Assembly (NCBI GenBank): GCA_049697115.1
Contig: JBAVVD010000096.1
Location: 1 to 13,392, forward strand
From: JBAVVD01 sp049697115
Lineage (GTDB): Bacteria > Acidobacteriota > Aminicenantia > Aminicenantales > UBA4085
Direction: 5' to 3'
Length of the DNA: 13,392 nucleotides
A program made the translations under genes and the position numbers. Below, one piece after another: positions 6,524 through 13,392 of this stretch. The notes beneath the pieces were generated by a model, which worked only from the letters and a program-made list of their open reading frames with translations, was not told the origin of the DNA and ran no database searches. Positions within the stretch are counted from its first letter, which is position 1. Each line of letters begins with the position of its first letter.

Positions 6524-7729
6524 ATGGTTGAACAAAAGAAAAAGATCGTGTTGGGAGTGTGTTCATCGATCAGCATTTACAAAGCGTGTGAAGTCGTACG
6601 GGGATTTCAGAAAGGCGGTTTCGAGGTCCAGGTCATCATGACACGGAAGGCGACACAGCTTGTCTCCCCGCTCCTCTTCAGTTCTCTTTCAGGCCTTCCC
6701 ACAATCGTCGAGTTGTTTGCAGAGGATTCTCTGCGGACGATTGCCCACGTGTCCCTGGCCAGAGAGACGGCCCTCCTCGCCGTCGCTCCGGCCACGGCCA
6801 ATATCATCGGAAAATTCGCTTCCGGCGTGGCCGATGACTTTCTCTCCACTTTTTTCATGGCTGTGGAATCGCCGGTGCTTATGGCGCCGGCGATGAATGA
6901 GTCTATGTATCTCCATTCCCAGACCCAGGAAAATATCCAGAAACTCAAGTCCAGAGGGATTGTGTTTATTGACCCGGAATCTGGGTACCTGGCCTGCCAG
7001 GAAGAGGGATGGGGGAGACTGGCCTCTCCGGAACAGATTGTCCGCCGCGGTTTGGAACTCGTCCAGAAGAGTGAAAGCCTTAAGGGAAAGACCGTTCTGG
7101 TCACGGCGGGTCCAACCCGCGAATTTCTGGATCCGGTGCGCTTTCTTTCCAATCGCTCTTCGGGAAAAATGGGCTTTGAGCTGGCGCGGGAAGCTCGCCG
7201 GCGGGGAGCCCGTGTGATACTGGTCTCCGGCCCGACTTCTCTTTTTCCCCCTTCACAGATTGAGTTTGTCAAAATCCAGACCGCCCGAGACATGGAAGAA
7301 GCAGTTTTAAAAAAGTATCCCGAAGTGGACATTGTCGTGATGGCCGCCGCTGTCTCGGATTTTCAATTTGCCTCTCCGTCTTCTCAGAAGGTCAAAAAGC
7401 GGGCGGCTCCCCGGAATGTCCGGCTCCTCCAGACGCCCGACATCCTGGGCCAGCTCGGCCGCCGCAAAAAGGGAAAATTCCTCGTCGGATTTGCGGCGGA
7501 AACAGAAAACTTGGTGGCCAACGCCAGAAAAAAGATGAAAGAAAAGAATCTGAATCTCATTATCGCCAATAACATCAGTCAGGATGGAATTGGCTTTGAC
7601 TCAGACTATAACCGGGTGAGCCTGGTGGATGCCACCGGCCGGGTCGTCGATTTAGAGCGGATGACCAAAGGGGAGGTCAGCCGAATCATCTGGGATAAAA
7701 TCGAGGATTTAATTGGAAGAAAGAGCTGA
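6524..7729 (+). CDS. coaBC: bifunctional phosphopantothenoylcysteine decarboxylase / phosphopantothenate-cysteine ligase
   Basis: CoaBC carries out two successive coenzyme A steps: CoaB joins 4'-phosphopantothenate to cysteine using CTP, and the FMN-dependent CoaC decarboxylates the product to 4'-phosphopantetheine. The 401-aa protein has CoaC first: flavin loop GVCSSISIYKA (11-21), catalytic His75 in AHVSLAR, PATAN (89-93), APAMNESMY (121-129) and the substrate-clamp Cys158 in GYLACQEEGWGRL. The CoaB half starts near 188 with TVLVTAGPTREFLDPVR and the SNRSSGKMG loop (209-217), then AAAVSDF, Lys-rich QKVKK (288-292) and GFAAET. All catalytic residues are visible. AAGGTGA (6511-6517) is well spaced for ATG 6524 but would abut the in-frame GTG at 6518, so ATG 6524 is chosen. 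The omega-subunit gene rpoZ, often found between gmk and coaBC, is absent here. Confidence 0.95.
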   Translation: MVEQKKKIVLGVCSSISIYKACEVVRGFQKGGFEVQVIMTRKATQLVSPLLFSSLSGLPTIVELFAEDSLRTIAHVSLARETALLAVAPATANIIGKFASGVADDFLSTFFMAVESPVLMAPAMNESMYLHSQTQENIQKLKSRGIVFIDPESGYLACQEEGWGRLASPEQIVRRGLELVQKSESLKGKTVLVTAGPTREFLDPVRFLSNRSSGKMGFELAREARRRGARVILVSGPTSLFPPSQIEFVKIQTARDMEEAVLKKYPEVDIVVMAAAVSDFQFASPSSQKVKKRAAPRNVRLLQTPDILGQLGRRKKGKFLVGFAAETENLVANARKKMKEKNLNLIIANNISQDGIGFDSDYNRVSLVDATGRVVDLERMTKGEVSRIIWDKIEDLIGRKS

Positions 7730-8387
7730 AAAGATTCTTTTCGATCTAAAGGAAAGATGGAGCTTTTTTTCTGACCTGGACGCAGAGTTTGTTTTTACTC
7801 CCGAGGAATCTTCCCACGCATCGGCGGCGGAGAAAGTCCGTGCCCTTGAAGAAGAAATTCGTCACTGTCAGAAATGCCCGCTGTCCCAGGGCCGAACGCA
7901 TGCTGTGCCCGGTGAAGGAAACATTCGGGCGGAGCTCATGTTTGTCGGCGAGGGCCCGGGTTTTGATGAGGATGTTCAGGGCCGGCCGTTTGTCGGAAGT
8001 GCGGGGAAGCTGTTGACCAAAATCATTGAAGTCATGGAATACGACCGTCAGGAAGTCTATATCACGAATGTGGTGAAATGCCGGCCGCCCAACAACCGAA
8101 CTCCCTACCGCAGTGAGATTGAACGCTGCACACCGTACCTGATTGAGCAACTTCAAGTCATCCAGCCCAAAGTCGTGGTGGCGCTGGGAAAAGCGGCGGC
8201 GGATTTTTTCATTCCCGGATCTGTGAGCATAACGGAGCTGAGAGGTCAATTCCATGACTTTGGCCGGATCCGCATCATGCCCACGTTTCATCCGTCTTAT
8301 TTGAACAGGAACGAGGGCGACAAGAATATCCGAAGAATGGTCTGGAACGACATGAAAAGAGTCATGGCCTTCCTCGGCAAGAAATGA
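7713..8387 (+). CDS. family 4 uracil-DNA glycosylase (iron-sulfur type)
   Basis: This 224-aa protein removes uracil from DNA, starting base-excision repair of deaminated cytosine. Family 4 (UDGa) signatures are clear: four cysteines for a [4Fe-4S] cluster at 52, 55, 123 and 139; the water-activating motif GEGPGFDED (79-87); GRPFVGSAGKLL; YITNVVKCRPPNNRTP (116-131); and the minor-groove/uracil motif HPSYL (193-197). The first 35 or so residues are an N-terminal extension before the first cysteine pair. The start is TTG 7713 with GAGGA (7703-7707) 5 nt upstream, overlapping the end of coaBC by 17 bases. It ends in an ATGA overlap with priA, so the two genes are translationally coupled. Confidence 0.9.
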   Translation: MEERAEKILFDLKERWSFFSDLDAEFVFTPEESSHASAAEKVRALEEEIRHCQKCPLSQGRTHAVPGEGNIRAELMFVGEGPGFDEDVQGRPFVGSAGKLLTKIIEVMEYDRQEVYITNVVKCRPPNNRTPYRSEIERCTPYLIEQLQVIQPKVVVALGKAAADFFIPGSVSITELRGQFHDFGRIRIMPTFHPSYLNRNEGDKNIRRMVWNDMKRVMAFLGKK

Positions 8388-10543
8388 CGCTCTACGCTGA
8401 AGTCGTCTTTCCTCTTCCCCTGACCCGGAGTTTTCTTTACACCATTCCTCCCTCTCTTCAGGGACGGGCGCAGACCGGCACTCGAGTTTTCGCTCCTCTG
8501 GGAAATAAAACACTCATGGGATTTATCGTCCGCATCCATAGGAGAAAGACGGACAAGATAGTTGCATTCAAGGATATCCGGAATGTCATTGATGAAAGCC
8601 CGGTGTTTACAGCGCCGTTTCTCTCCTTCACTCAGAAATTGAGTGGGCACTATTTTGCTTCATGGGGAGAATTTCTTGAGGCCGCGCTTCCTCCCTCATT
8701 GGCGTTGAAAACCAAACACAGGATTTCCCTTTCTGAGAAGGGAAAGGAGGCTCTTCGAGCGGGCCGGCTTTCGGGCGAAGAGAAGAAACTGGCGGAAATT
8801 CTGGGCGGCAAATCTTACAGTGTCTTTTTTCTGAGAAGAAAATATCACCTGAAAAGCCTCTCTTCTCTACTTTCCCGGATGGAGAAAAAAGAGTTCGTCT
8901 CCTTCACCGGAGAGGTGACGAAGGCCAGACCGCAAAGAGAAATCCGCCTTCCCAGACCGGAAGTCCAGTTGGAATTTGAATTTGCTCCAGACGCAGAGAC
9001 TCAGCGGTCCATTGAAATCGTTCAGGAAAAAATCAGAGCCAGCGGTTTCGCCCCTTTTTATCTCTTCGGCCCTCAAAACGATCGGCTGGCTTTCTATTTT
9101 TTTCTCATTCCAAAAGTGTTCAGCCTGTCCAAGAGAGTTCTTTTTCTCGTGCCCGAAATTTCTTTCACCCGGACCCTGCAGGAGCAAATCGAAAAAAAGC
9201 TGGGCAAAAGAGCGGCGTTCATCCACAGCCGGCTTTCGGAGGCGGCAAGGGAAACGGAATGGCGGAGGATTATGAACCGGCAGGTGGATGTCGTCGTCGG
9301 ACCCCGCTCTGCGCTCTTTTCTCCGGTGGAAAACCTGGGTCTGGTGGTTCTGGAGGAGGAACAGGAGGAGTCCTATTTCCAGCCGGAGAGTCCTTCCTAT
9401 GACGCCCGCCAGGGGGCCTGGCTCAGGGCGGTGGAACAGGAGGCTGTTTTGGTCTATGGCTCGGGAACGCCGACAGTGGAAGCCTTATACCGTGCGCAAA
9501 AGGACGGATATCTCCTGACCCTCAATAAAGGCGAGAGCCGAAAAGAAAAAAAGAGAGTCTCCATTGTCGATGTGCGAATGGAAGACGGGGGACTCAGCCG
9601 GAGATTGAACGAGGAAATACGAAAAAGACTGCTGGCCCGAAAGCGCATTATCATTTTCCTCAACCGGCGCGGGTATGCGTCTTTTCTTTATTGTCCGAAG
9701 TGCGGTTCGATTCCCAAATGCCAGCGTTGCGATATTTCTCTGGCCTACCACAAAAGGGAAGGGAAACTGATCTGCCATTACTGCCGTTTTTCGATTCCCA
9801 GATTAACTTCCTGTCCGAAATGTGGAAACCGGGTTGTGGAACCGCGGGGAGCGGGAGTGGAAGCTGTGGAAGAGGAGTTGAAAAGGACTTTTCCCAAGGC
9901 CAGGGTGGCTTGTTTTGACAGTGATATCACCGGCGGGAAGAAGGCCAGAGAACAGATTCTTCAGGACTTTGAGAAAAGAAAAATCCATATCCTGATAGGG
10001 ACAGAGCTCTTAGCCCATCGGGCCGGGCTGCCGCGCGCGTCTTTCATCGGAATATTGAACCCGGAAACGAGGCTGGCCTTTCCTGATTTTCGGTCCGGCC
10101 AGAAGACCTTTCAGACGATCAACCGAATGATGGGCTTCTTGGAGGATGATCCTCAGGCTGAAACACTCATCCAAACAGCGCTGCCCGATCATTTTATCAT
10201 CCGCGCCGCTTCCAGACAGGATTACCCGGCCTTTTTTGAACAGGAGATCCAGTTTCGCAGACTCATGGATTATCCGCCTTTCTCCCTTATGGCAGAAGTT
10301 ATCTTCCAGGGACAGAATTTAAGAAATCTGGCCCAAAGGGTGAGGACGGTTCTGGAAGACCTCAGAAAGCGCTGTCCGGAGGTGGAGATTATGGGACCGG
10401 CCCTGGCCTCGATCTCGAAGTTGCGGGGAGAGCACAGGATTCAGGTGATTTTAAGGTCTCACAGGAAAAAGAAACTGGATGAATTTCTCGCCGGTCTGTT
10501 GGGAGCCGTTAATGTGAAGAAATCCGTTATCCGGTATGACTAG
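8384..10543 (+). CDS. priA: primosomal protein N' (PriA) with degenerate helicase motifs
   Basis: PriA recognises stalled forks and starts primosome reloading. This 719-aa protein has the full family layout: a 3'-DNA-binding domain (1-100), a winged-helix region, a helicase core (about 200-600) with the inserted zinc domain, and a C-terminal domain. Eight zinc-binding cysteines are intact (437, 440, 446, 449, 464, 467, 477, 480). LVPEISFT, GSGTP (359-363) and FLNRRG (425-430) are recognisable. The ATPase motifs are not. Walker A GxTGSGKT reads GPQNDRLAFY (229-238) with no Lys. DEEH reads EEEQ (324-327). Motif V GTQMLAKGHDFP reads GTELLAHRAGLP (539-550). Motif VI QVAGRAGR has lost both arginines (RMMGFLED, 581-588). 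The frame is uninterrupted, so the protein is made but is predicted not to unwind DNA. ATGA overlap with the glycosylase gene couples them. Confidence 0.92.
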   Translation: MTLYAEVVFPLPLTRSFLYTIPPSLQGRAQTGTRVFAPLGNKTLMGFIVRIHRRKTDKIVAFKDIRNVIDESPVFTAPFLSFTQKLSGHYFASWGEFLEAALPPSLALKTKHRISLSEKGKEALRAGRLSGEEKKLAEILGGKSYSVFFLRRKYHLKSLSSLLSRMEKKEFVSFTGEVTKARPQREIRLPRPEVQLEFEFAPDAETQRSIEIVQEKIRASGFAPFYLFGPQNDRLAFYFFLIPKVFSLSKRVLFLVPEISFTRTLQEQIEKKLGKRAAFIHSRLSEAARETEWRRIMNRQVDVVVGPRSALFSPVENLGLVVLEEEQEESYFQPESPSYDARQGAWLRAVEQEAVLVYGSGTPTVEALYRAQKDGYLLTLNKGESRKEKKRVSIVDVRMEDGGLSRRLNEEIRKRLLARKRIIIFLNRRGYASFLYCPKCGSIPKCQRCDISLAYHKREGKLICHYCRFSIPRLTSCPKCGNRVVEPRGAGVEAVEEELKRTFPKARVACFDSDITGGKKAREQILQDFEKRKIHILIGTELLAHRAGLPRASFIGILNPETRLAFPDFRSGQKTFQTINRMMGFLEDDPQAETLIQTALPDHFIIRAASRQDYPAFFEQEIQFRRLMDYPPFSLMAEVIFQGQNLRNLAQRVRTVLEDLRKRCPEVEIMGPALASISKLRGEHRIQVILRSHRKKKLDEFLAGLLGAVNVKKSVIRYD

Positions 10544-10989
10544 TCGGCCACTAAGATATGGATGAAAAGTTCTTTGTGCATGTACTCCGGAGTGGATGTT
10601 TCCAGCTGAGCCCTGAGACACACGTCCTGGTCATACCCGATTTCATATTTTGTGGGGCTGTAATACGTAATGGAGGCGACGCCGACTTCGTTGGTCAGGA
10701 CGGCTATCCTGGTGCTGTAGTCAGAAAAAAATCCAGGGCCGTAGAGAATGGAAAAGTAGACCGTGGCGTCTTTCACAGGGCTTCCTCCCCGTTTGACAGT
10801 GGCCCGGATTTCCGATGTCGCCCTCTCCGAAGTCGCATACAGCACGTTTGGCCTGGCCTCAAAAGTGAAAGTCAGATAGGAGGAGGCGGGGCCGAAAGGA
10901 GACGGCTCTTCTGTGGCCTGTCTTATGCAGGACGTCAGGACAAAGATAGCTCCCATTCCTATGATCAATAAGATACGTTTAGCTTTCAT
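10540..10989 (-). CDS. lipoprotein with one bacterial Ig-like (Big_1/invasin-type) domain
   Basis: This 149-aa protein starts with a short basic region, a hydrophobic stretch and lipobox LTSC, giving lipidated Cys21, so it is exported and anchored in a membrane, probably the outer one. The mature part from about residue 36 resembles a single Big_1-type Ig domain: SEIRATVKRGGSPVKDATVYF, a middle loop, then TNEVGVASITYYSP. Such domains usually serve in adhesion or as structural spacers. Two starts are possible, 10998 and 10989. AGGA is correctly spaced (8 nt) only for ATG 10989, so that is used; the longer form adds MKT. It follows the other lipoprotein gene after 11 nt and is the last gene of the minus-strand unit. 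Its TAG overlaps the priA TAG. Confidence 0.8.
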   Translation of the reverse strand: MKAKRILLIIGMGAIFVLTSCIRQATEEPSPFGPASSYLTFTFEARPNVLYATSERATSEIRATVKRGGSPVKDATVYFSILYGPGFFSDYSTRIAVLTNEVGVASITYYSPTKYEIGYDQDVCLRAQLETSTPEYMHKELFIHILVAD

Positions 10990-11000
10990 CGTCTTCATCC

Positions 11001-11618
11001 TTATTCGTCGGCGTAATTGGCAAAGAAGATGGTCAAGTAGCCGGTGGCTTTGACCACATGATTCGTCATGTCCTTGCCGTAGAAATCAATCTGGGCTGTG
11101 ACCTGGAGGACATCGCCCGGGTAGGCATTGATCAGATTAACGAGAGGAGCCTCCTGTTTGGCCGCTTCCCTGACAATGATGAAGGAAACATCTTGAGCGG
11201 TTCCTCCGGCTTCCAGGAGGACAGAGAGCGAGCCTTCGAATGAATAAGGCACATCCGTGCCGGGCGCGTTTTTTCCGTCTGAGCGTGTGAAGGTCACCAC
11301 ATAGCGATTGATAATGAGATCATTGTACTGGGAAGCCAAGGCGGTCGGAGTGGGATCAATGAGCTTGGCCGAGAGCGTGGCTTTTGCGGAATCCGCCTGG
11401 ACAGAGTATGTTTGCGTCGCCACGTCATAGATCGCGACATCGGACTGCAGATAGTTGACACTGTTTCCCTGGGAATCTTTTCCCATGATCTTTTCCACGA
11501 TGAGCAGCGTGTTGGAGCGGGATGTGTTTTCCAGGGGATTGCAGGCGGCAAGGAACAGGGAGACCGCCAGAACGGCTGTTATCATGAACGCATGTTTGAT
11601 TGTGTTTCTTTTCACCAT
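11001..11618 (-). CDS. unrecognised lipoprotein downstream of pilQ
   Basis: This 205-aa protein has a typical lipoprotein signal: MVKRNTIKHA, a hydrophobic core, and lipobox LAAC with lipidated Cys26. The residue after Cys is Asn, not Asp, consistent with outer-membrane sorting in proteobacterial rules. I recognise no domain. The mature part has alternating hydrophobic stretches typical of a beta fold (for example INRYVVTFTRSDG, SFEGSLSVLLEAGG, GDVLQVTAQIDFYGKD) and ends in LTIFFANYADE. AGGAG, starting directly after the pilQ stop, is 7 nt from the ATG, and only 12 nt separate the genes, so it is cotranscribed with pilQ. It might be a pilus- or secretin-associated protein such as a pilotin; that is inferred from position only. 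Confidence 0.75.
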   Translation of the reverse strand: MVKRNTIKHAFMITAVLAVSLFLAACNPLENTSRSNTLLIVEKIMGKDSQGNSVNYLQSDVAIYDVATQTYSVQADSAKATLSAKLIDPTPTALASQYNDLIINRYVVTFTRSDGKNAPGTDVPYSFEGSLSVLLEAGGTAQDVSFIIVREAAKQEAPLVNLINAYPGDVLQVTAQIDFYGKDMTNHVVKATGYLTIFFANYADE

Positions 11619-11630
11619 TTGTTCTCTCCT

Positions 11631-13392
11631 CTACTTGATGATTCTGGGAGTGATGAAAATGATCAGTTCCCGATTTCGCTTGGAGACCGCCAGAGACCGA
11701 AAGAGACTTCCCAGAATCGGAATTTTATGGAGAAAAGGCACTCTGGACCGAGTGACCGAGTCTTCCACTCTATAAATTCCTCCGATGACAGTCGTCCCTC
11801 CATCAGGAACCAGAACGGTTGTTCTGGCGCTCTGAGTGGTGATGACGGGGATTTCTTGGACGAGATATTCAAAATCCGCGGCGTTATTTTGAATTTCAAT
11901 GGTCATGATGATGGTTCCCTCGGCCGTGATTTGGGGCGTGGCTCTCAATTCCAGGGCGGCATTCCTGTACTGTGTGGTCACGGTGAAATTGGCCGTGGTC
12001 TGAACGGGAATCTGCCTCCCCTGGATGATTTCTGCTTCCATATTGTTCTGAGTGGTGACCTTGGGGCAGGAGATGATTTTTCCTTCTCCTGAGGATTCAA
12101 GGGCAGTCAGCGCCATGTCCAGCCGGAATGTATCCAGGACATTGGCAAAGGAGAGTCCCACAGCCATGCTGTAGGACGGCGCTGGGAGGTTCACGGCATA
12201 GCCGCCCAAAGGCCCCCCCAGCCCCTTGGTGGTAATTCCCTGAGGAATCATGGCTCCGTCGACCAGCATCTTGTTCGGAAATTTGAACGCCGTCTGGTTT
12301 CCGTAGAAGGGATCGGATATTCCCTGGAATCCCCACTGGACACCCAGATTGCGGACAAATTGAGAAGAGGCTTCCACGATCCTGGCTTCGATAGACACCT
12401 GGGGAGTTTGCGTGTCAATAACGGAAATGAGCTTTTCCAGGAGGTCGATTTTCTCCTTGACGTCGGAGATAATCAGGGTATTGGTTCTTTCATCAAGGAG
12501 GATTTCTCCCCGGGGCGATTTTTTGGATTTAATCAAGTCCAGTACTTCCTTGGCCTTTGCATAGGAAAGCGTCACTGTTTTATAAACGAGAGGGCCTGCC
12601 TGTTCCTGGGTGTCCCTGAGCATTCTCTGAGATTCTTCCTCTTCCATAAGAACTTTCACGGGTGCGATGCGCAGGACATTTCCCACGAGCGTTTTTCCCA
12701 ATTTGTTATTTTTGAGAAGGAGATCCAGAGCCTGGTCCCAGGGAACATCTTCCAGGTTGCAGGTCACCGGAGCGCCCTTCACGTCGGGGTCAAAAATGAC
12801 GTTTAATCCGGCCCGCTCTCCCAGATAAAGAATGACATCTTTCAGGTCGGCATCCCTGAATTTCATGGAAAGGATTTCCCCTGTGTATTTTTCCGCGGCG
12901 TCATGGATGGTTTTGGGTTTGAATTTGTCCTCCTGAGCGGGTTCTTCAACGGCTTTGACTTCGGTCTTTTCCGGCTCCGTTGCGGTTGCTTTTTCTTCCT
13001 TCATGACTTCGGTTTTCTGCGGTTCCGGAGTTTTAACCGGCGGAGGATTCACAGAAGCGTATTTGACCAGCACAGCTGTCTCTTCGATGCTCTTTGGAGG
13101 AGGGGAGGCGGGAGACTTCGGGACTATCGGGGCCGGTCTAATATCTTTATCCGGACCGGTTTTGGGCGACTCCTGTGCCTTTTGTCCTTCCGGCACGGTC
13201 GTTTCGCTCTGGAAGGGCGTTCGAGTGGCCGGAGGAGAGACTTCTGTTTGCGCGGTTTGTCCACCCTCGAAAGAAGGCGCGGATTGACCTTTGAAGAAAG
13301 AGATGACCAGGTTTTCTGTGCCGGAGGAAAGGGCGTAGTATTTCGGCTCATTGAGATCGAAGACGAGCCGCGTAATGGAATAGGGATTAGAC
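11631..13392 (-). CDS. pilQ: type IV pilus secretin PilQ (5' end outside window)
   Basis: PilQ forms the outer-membrane channel through which type IV pili pass. The frame is open to the right edge, so the true start is outside; 586 residues are visible. The first visible stretch (13391-13300), containing NPYSITRLVFDLNEPKYYAL, is the end of an AMIN peptidoglycan-binding domain. A Pro/Glu/Lys-rich linker follows (to about 12890). Next come the N0/STN domain (ILSMKFRDADLKDVILYLGE, about 12875-12657), an N1 domain with ERTNTLIISDV, and the secretin gate domain. The secretin signature VPFLHKIPILGSLF is at 11741-11700 and the protein ends ELIIFITPRIIK, as usual. The GTG at 13196 is an internal codon, not the start. 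The gene leads the two lipoprotein genes; pilMNOP would be expected further upstream, outside the window. Confidence 0.95.
   Translation of the reverse strand, partial: SNPYSITRLVFDLNEPKYYALSSGTENLVISFFKGQSAPSFEGGQTAQTEVSPPATRTPFQSETTVPEGQKAQESPKTGPDKDIRPAPIVPKSPASPPPKSIEETAVLVKYASVNPPPVKTPEPQKTEVMKEEKATATEPEKTEVKAVEEPAQEDKFKPKTIHDAAEKYTGEILSMKFRDADLKDVILYLGERAGLNVIFDPDVKGAPVTCNLEDVPWDQALDLLLKNNKLGKTLVGNVLRIAPVKVLMEEEESQRMLRDTQEQAGPLVYKTVTLSYAKAKEVLDLIKSKKSPRGEILLDERTNTLIISDVKEKIDLLEKLISVIDTQTPQVSIEARIVEASSQFVRNLGVQWGFQGISDPFYGNQTAFKFPNKMLVDGAMIPQGITTKGLGGPLGGYAVNLPAPSYSMAVGLSFANVLDTFRLDMALTALESSGEGKIISCPKVTTQNNMEAEIIQGRQIPVQTTANFTVTTQYRNAALELRATPQITAEGTIIMTIEIQNNAADFEYLVQEIPVITTQSARTTVLVPDGGTTVIGGIYRVEDSVTRSRVPFLHKIPILGSLFRSLAVSKRNRELIIFITPRIIK
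12957..13027 (-). repeat. two imperfect 23-bp repeats in the pilQ linker
   Basis: Positions 12957-12979 and 13005-13027 match at 19 of 23 bases. They encode repeated EPxKTEV peptides in the Pro/Glu/Lys-rich linker between the AMIN and N0 domains of PilQ. This looks like a small internal duplication of low-complexity linker rather than a mobile repeat. Confidence 0.45.

Noticed and set aside
7746..8513. 255-codon minus-strand open frame across the glycosylase and priA start
   Set aside because: It is antisense to two strongly supported genes with all family motifs; a shadow frame.
9060..9110. Frameshift or assembly error explaining the missing PriA Walker A
   Set aside because: The frame is open on both sides with good family similarity (YLF before, LVPEISFT after), and motifs II, V and VI are independently degenerate, so a single error cannot explain it.
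11412..12092. 226-codon plus-strand open frame opposite pilQ
   Set aside because: The minus strand encodes a well-supported secretin core; the plus-strand translation is low-complexity (Gly/Asp/His-rich) and has no known domain.
1..13392. CRISPR array, insertion sequence, riboswitch or rRNA
   Set aside because: No spaced direct repeats, transposase-like proteins, terminal inverted repeats or known structured leader were seen.

Overview
The window looks like chromosomal DNA of a Gram-negative-type (two-membrane) bacterium of mid G+C content. The evidence is an MsbA-type lipid flippase, a type IV pilus secretin (PilQ) and two outer-membrane-type lipoproteins. The order yicC-gmk-coaBC-priA is a common bacterial housekeeping arrangement. 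The lineage cannot be fixed from sequence alone. The degenerate PriA, the dead aspartate-semialdehyde-dehydrogenase paralogue and the AMIN-type PilQ would fit an Acidobacteriota/Aminicenantota- or Deltaproteobacteria-like genome, but that is only a guess.

Layout. (1) Positions 1-510 are visibly A/T-richer than the rest. They hold the start of a minus-strand HsdR-N-like PD-(D/E)XK nuclease protein that runs off the left edge. (2) A minus-strand tRNA-Phe(GAA) lies at 511-583, with a near-consensus promoter and a hairpin in its leader. The A/T-rich DNA lies on the 3' side of this tRNA, where integrating elements usually sit. (3) Positions 727-10543 form a long, tightly packed plus-strand unit: a possible 46-codon small ORF, a GT4 glycosyltransferase, a DUF465/YdcH-like small protein, a catalytically dead ASADH-like protein, an MsbA-like ABC exporter, YicC, guanylate kinase, CoaBC, a family 4 uracil-DNA glycosylase and PriA. 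Most junctions are short or overlapping. (4) Positions 10540-13392 are on the minus strand: pilQ (5' end beyond the window), followed by two lipoprotein genes. The last of these converges on priA, and the two stop codons overlap within the same CTAG.

The plus-strand unit mixes envelope functions (glycosyltransferase, MsbA) with core metabolism and information processing (RNA turnover by YicC, GMP to GDP, coenzyme A synthesis, uracil excision, replication restart). The minus-strand block is the end of a pilus-assembly locus.

The most notable signal is that PriA keeps its DNA-binding and zinc-binding parts but has lost the key residues of helicase motifs I, II, V and VI, so it is probably a non-helicase primosome scaffold. 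The second is an ASADH-fold protein with catalytic Cys, substrate Arg and catalytic His all replaced. The third is the pair of lipoproteins (one unrecognised, one Ig-like) directly downstream of pilQ.
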